Assembly: GCA_036567965.1 (NCBI GenBank)
Contig: DATCTN010000025.1
Span: forward strand, 107,606-171,605
Source of the DNA: Candidatus Kryptoniota bacterium
GTDB lineage: Bacteria > Bacteroidota > Ignavibacteria > Kryptoniales > JAKASW01
DNA length: 64,000 nt
Reading direction: 5' to 3'
Every line of letters starts with the position of its first letter. Positions within the stretch are counted from its first letter, which is position 1. A program made the translations under genes and the position numbers. Under the pieces are notes generated by a model. That model was not told where the DNA came from, searched no databases, and saw nothing but the letters and a program-made list of their open reading frames with translations. Positions 63,839-64,000 of this stretch are shown in pieces.

Positions 63839-64000
63839 TCACTCTCGTTTTCTGATCTTGCTTTCTTTCTCCTTGTTTGCGTTCTCCTGTCCGATTCCCA
63901 TAGTCAAGGCTGTTATCCCGGCCAAACCGCCAAGCTGCATGGTCTCCACGACCGTGCTGGGCACAATGACGATCGTAGCGTTCTCCTTCAGTCCCTCATA
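63839..64000 (-). CDS. 3' end of an SPFH/slipin-family gene (5' end beyond the window)
   Basis: The last 53 residues run from YEGLKENATIVIVPSTVVET through MQLGGLAGITALTMGIGQEN to a charged tail ending RKRE. The KENATIVIVPS phrase is typical of the C-terminal part of stomatin/slipin (SPFH) proteins. The frame is open to the window edge. It ends 39 bp before the protease start and is probably in the same operon. Confidence 0.7.
   Translation of the reverse strand, partial: YEGLKENATIVIVPSTVVETMQLGGLAGITALTMGIGQENANKEKESKIRKRE

Noticed and set aside
57841..64000. A defence island or toxin-antitoxin module in the stress region
   Set aside because: No nuclease, toxin fold, reverse transcriptase or helicase is visible; genes fit metal, envelope and ribosome stress roles.

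Overview
The window looks like chromosome from a member of the FCB superphylum close to Ignavibacteria or Kryptonia. Six intact secreted proteins end in a type IX secretion (T9SS) C-terminal domain with the NPFNP-type motif typical of that group. Most starts have a good Shine-Dalgarno, and one promoter has a canonical TATAAT box, which argues against Bacteroidia proper. Nearly all genes are on the minus strand. I saw no rRNA, tRNA, CRISPR array, prophage or transposase gene. The lineage is inferred from gene content only.

Layout. 0-9 kb: a GH2 beta-galactosidase fragment, a GH53 galactanase, a TPR protein, a broken response regulator, a YVTN beta-propeller protein, a PepSY-like protein and a 14-repeat T9SS protein. 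9-13 kb: a tightly overlapping operon of an acetate-kinase-like protein, a second acetate-kinase-like protein lacking catalytic residues, and a FolE2-like protein lacking its cysteine motif, behind a truncated DnaJ. 13.7-17.9 kb: a pseudopilin-like operon and a short secreted protein. 18.8-24.6 kb: a GLUG-repeat T9SS giant and a Ycf48-like T9SS protein. 25-27.3 kb: a LemA/GIDE pair and a small membrane protein. 28-33.3 kb: a LolD/FtsX-type ABC operon with an outer-membrane barrel and a LolA-like protein. 33.9-41.6 kb: a two-gene operon of a subtilisin with a dockerin and a three-cohesin scaffold-like protein, both T9SS cargo. 42.5-49 kb: a lipoprotein, a second TPR protein, a T9SS propeller pseudogene, a DUF4136-like lipoprotein, a zinc alcohol dehydrogenase, a GT-C membrane protein and a DUF6600-like protein. 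50-64 kb: a stress and housekeeping island with two Dps proteins (one degenerate), Mla lipid transport, KaiB/KaiC, an Nramp-like transporter, an eRF1-like protein, HPF, BrkB, a PRC-barrel protein, a site-2 protease and an SPFH protein.

Three signals cut across genes. First, one upstream promoter element recurs before the Dps, Mla and Kai operons, each time exactly 32 nt from a -10-like hexamer, suggesting one regulon. Second, four near-identical hairpin terminators follow T9SS genes or remnants on the minus strand, suggesting that 3' ends spread as cassettes. Third, an intergenic repeat family occurs at least six times. The window also holds many gene remnants (GH2, response regulator, DnaJ, YVTN propeller, aldolase, phosphoketolase), indicating active gene decay.
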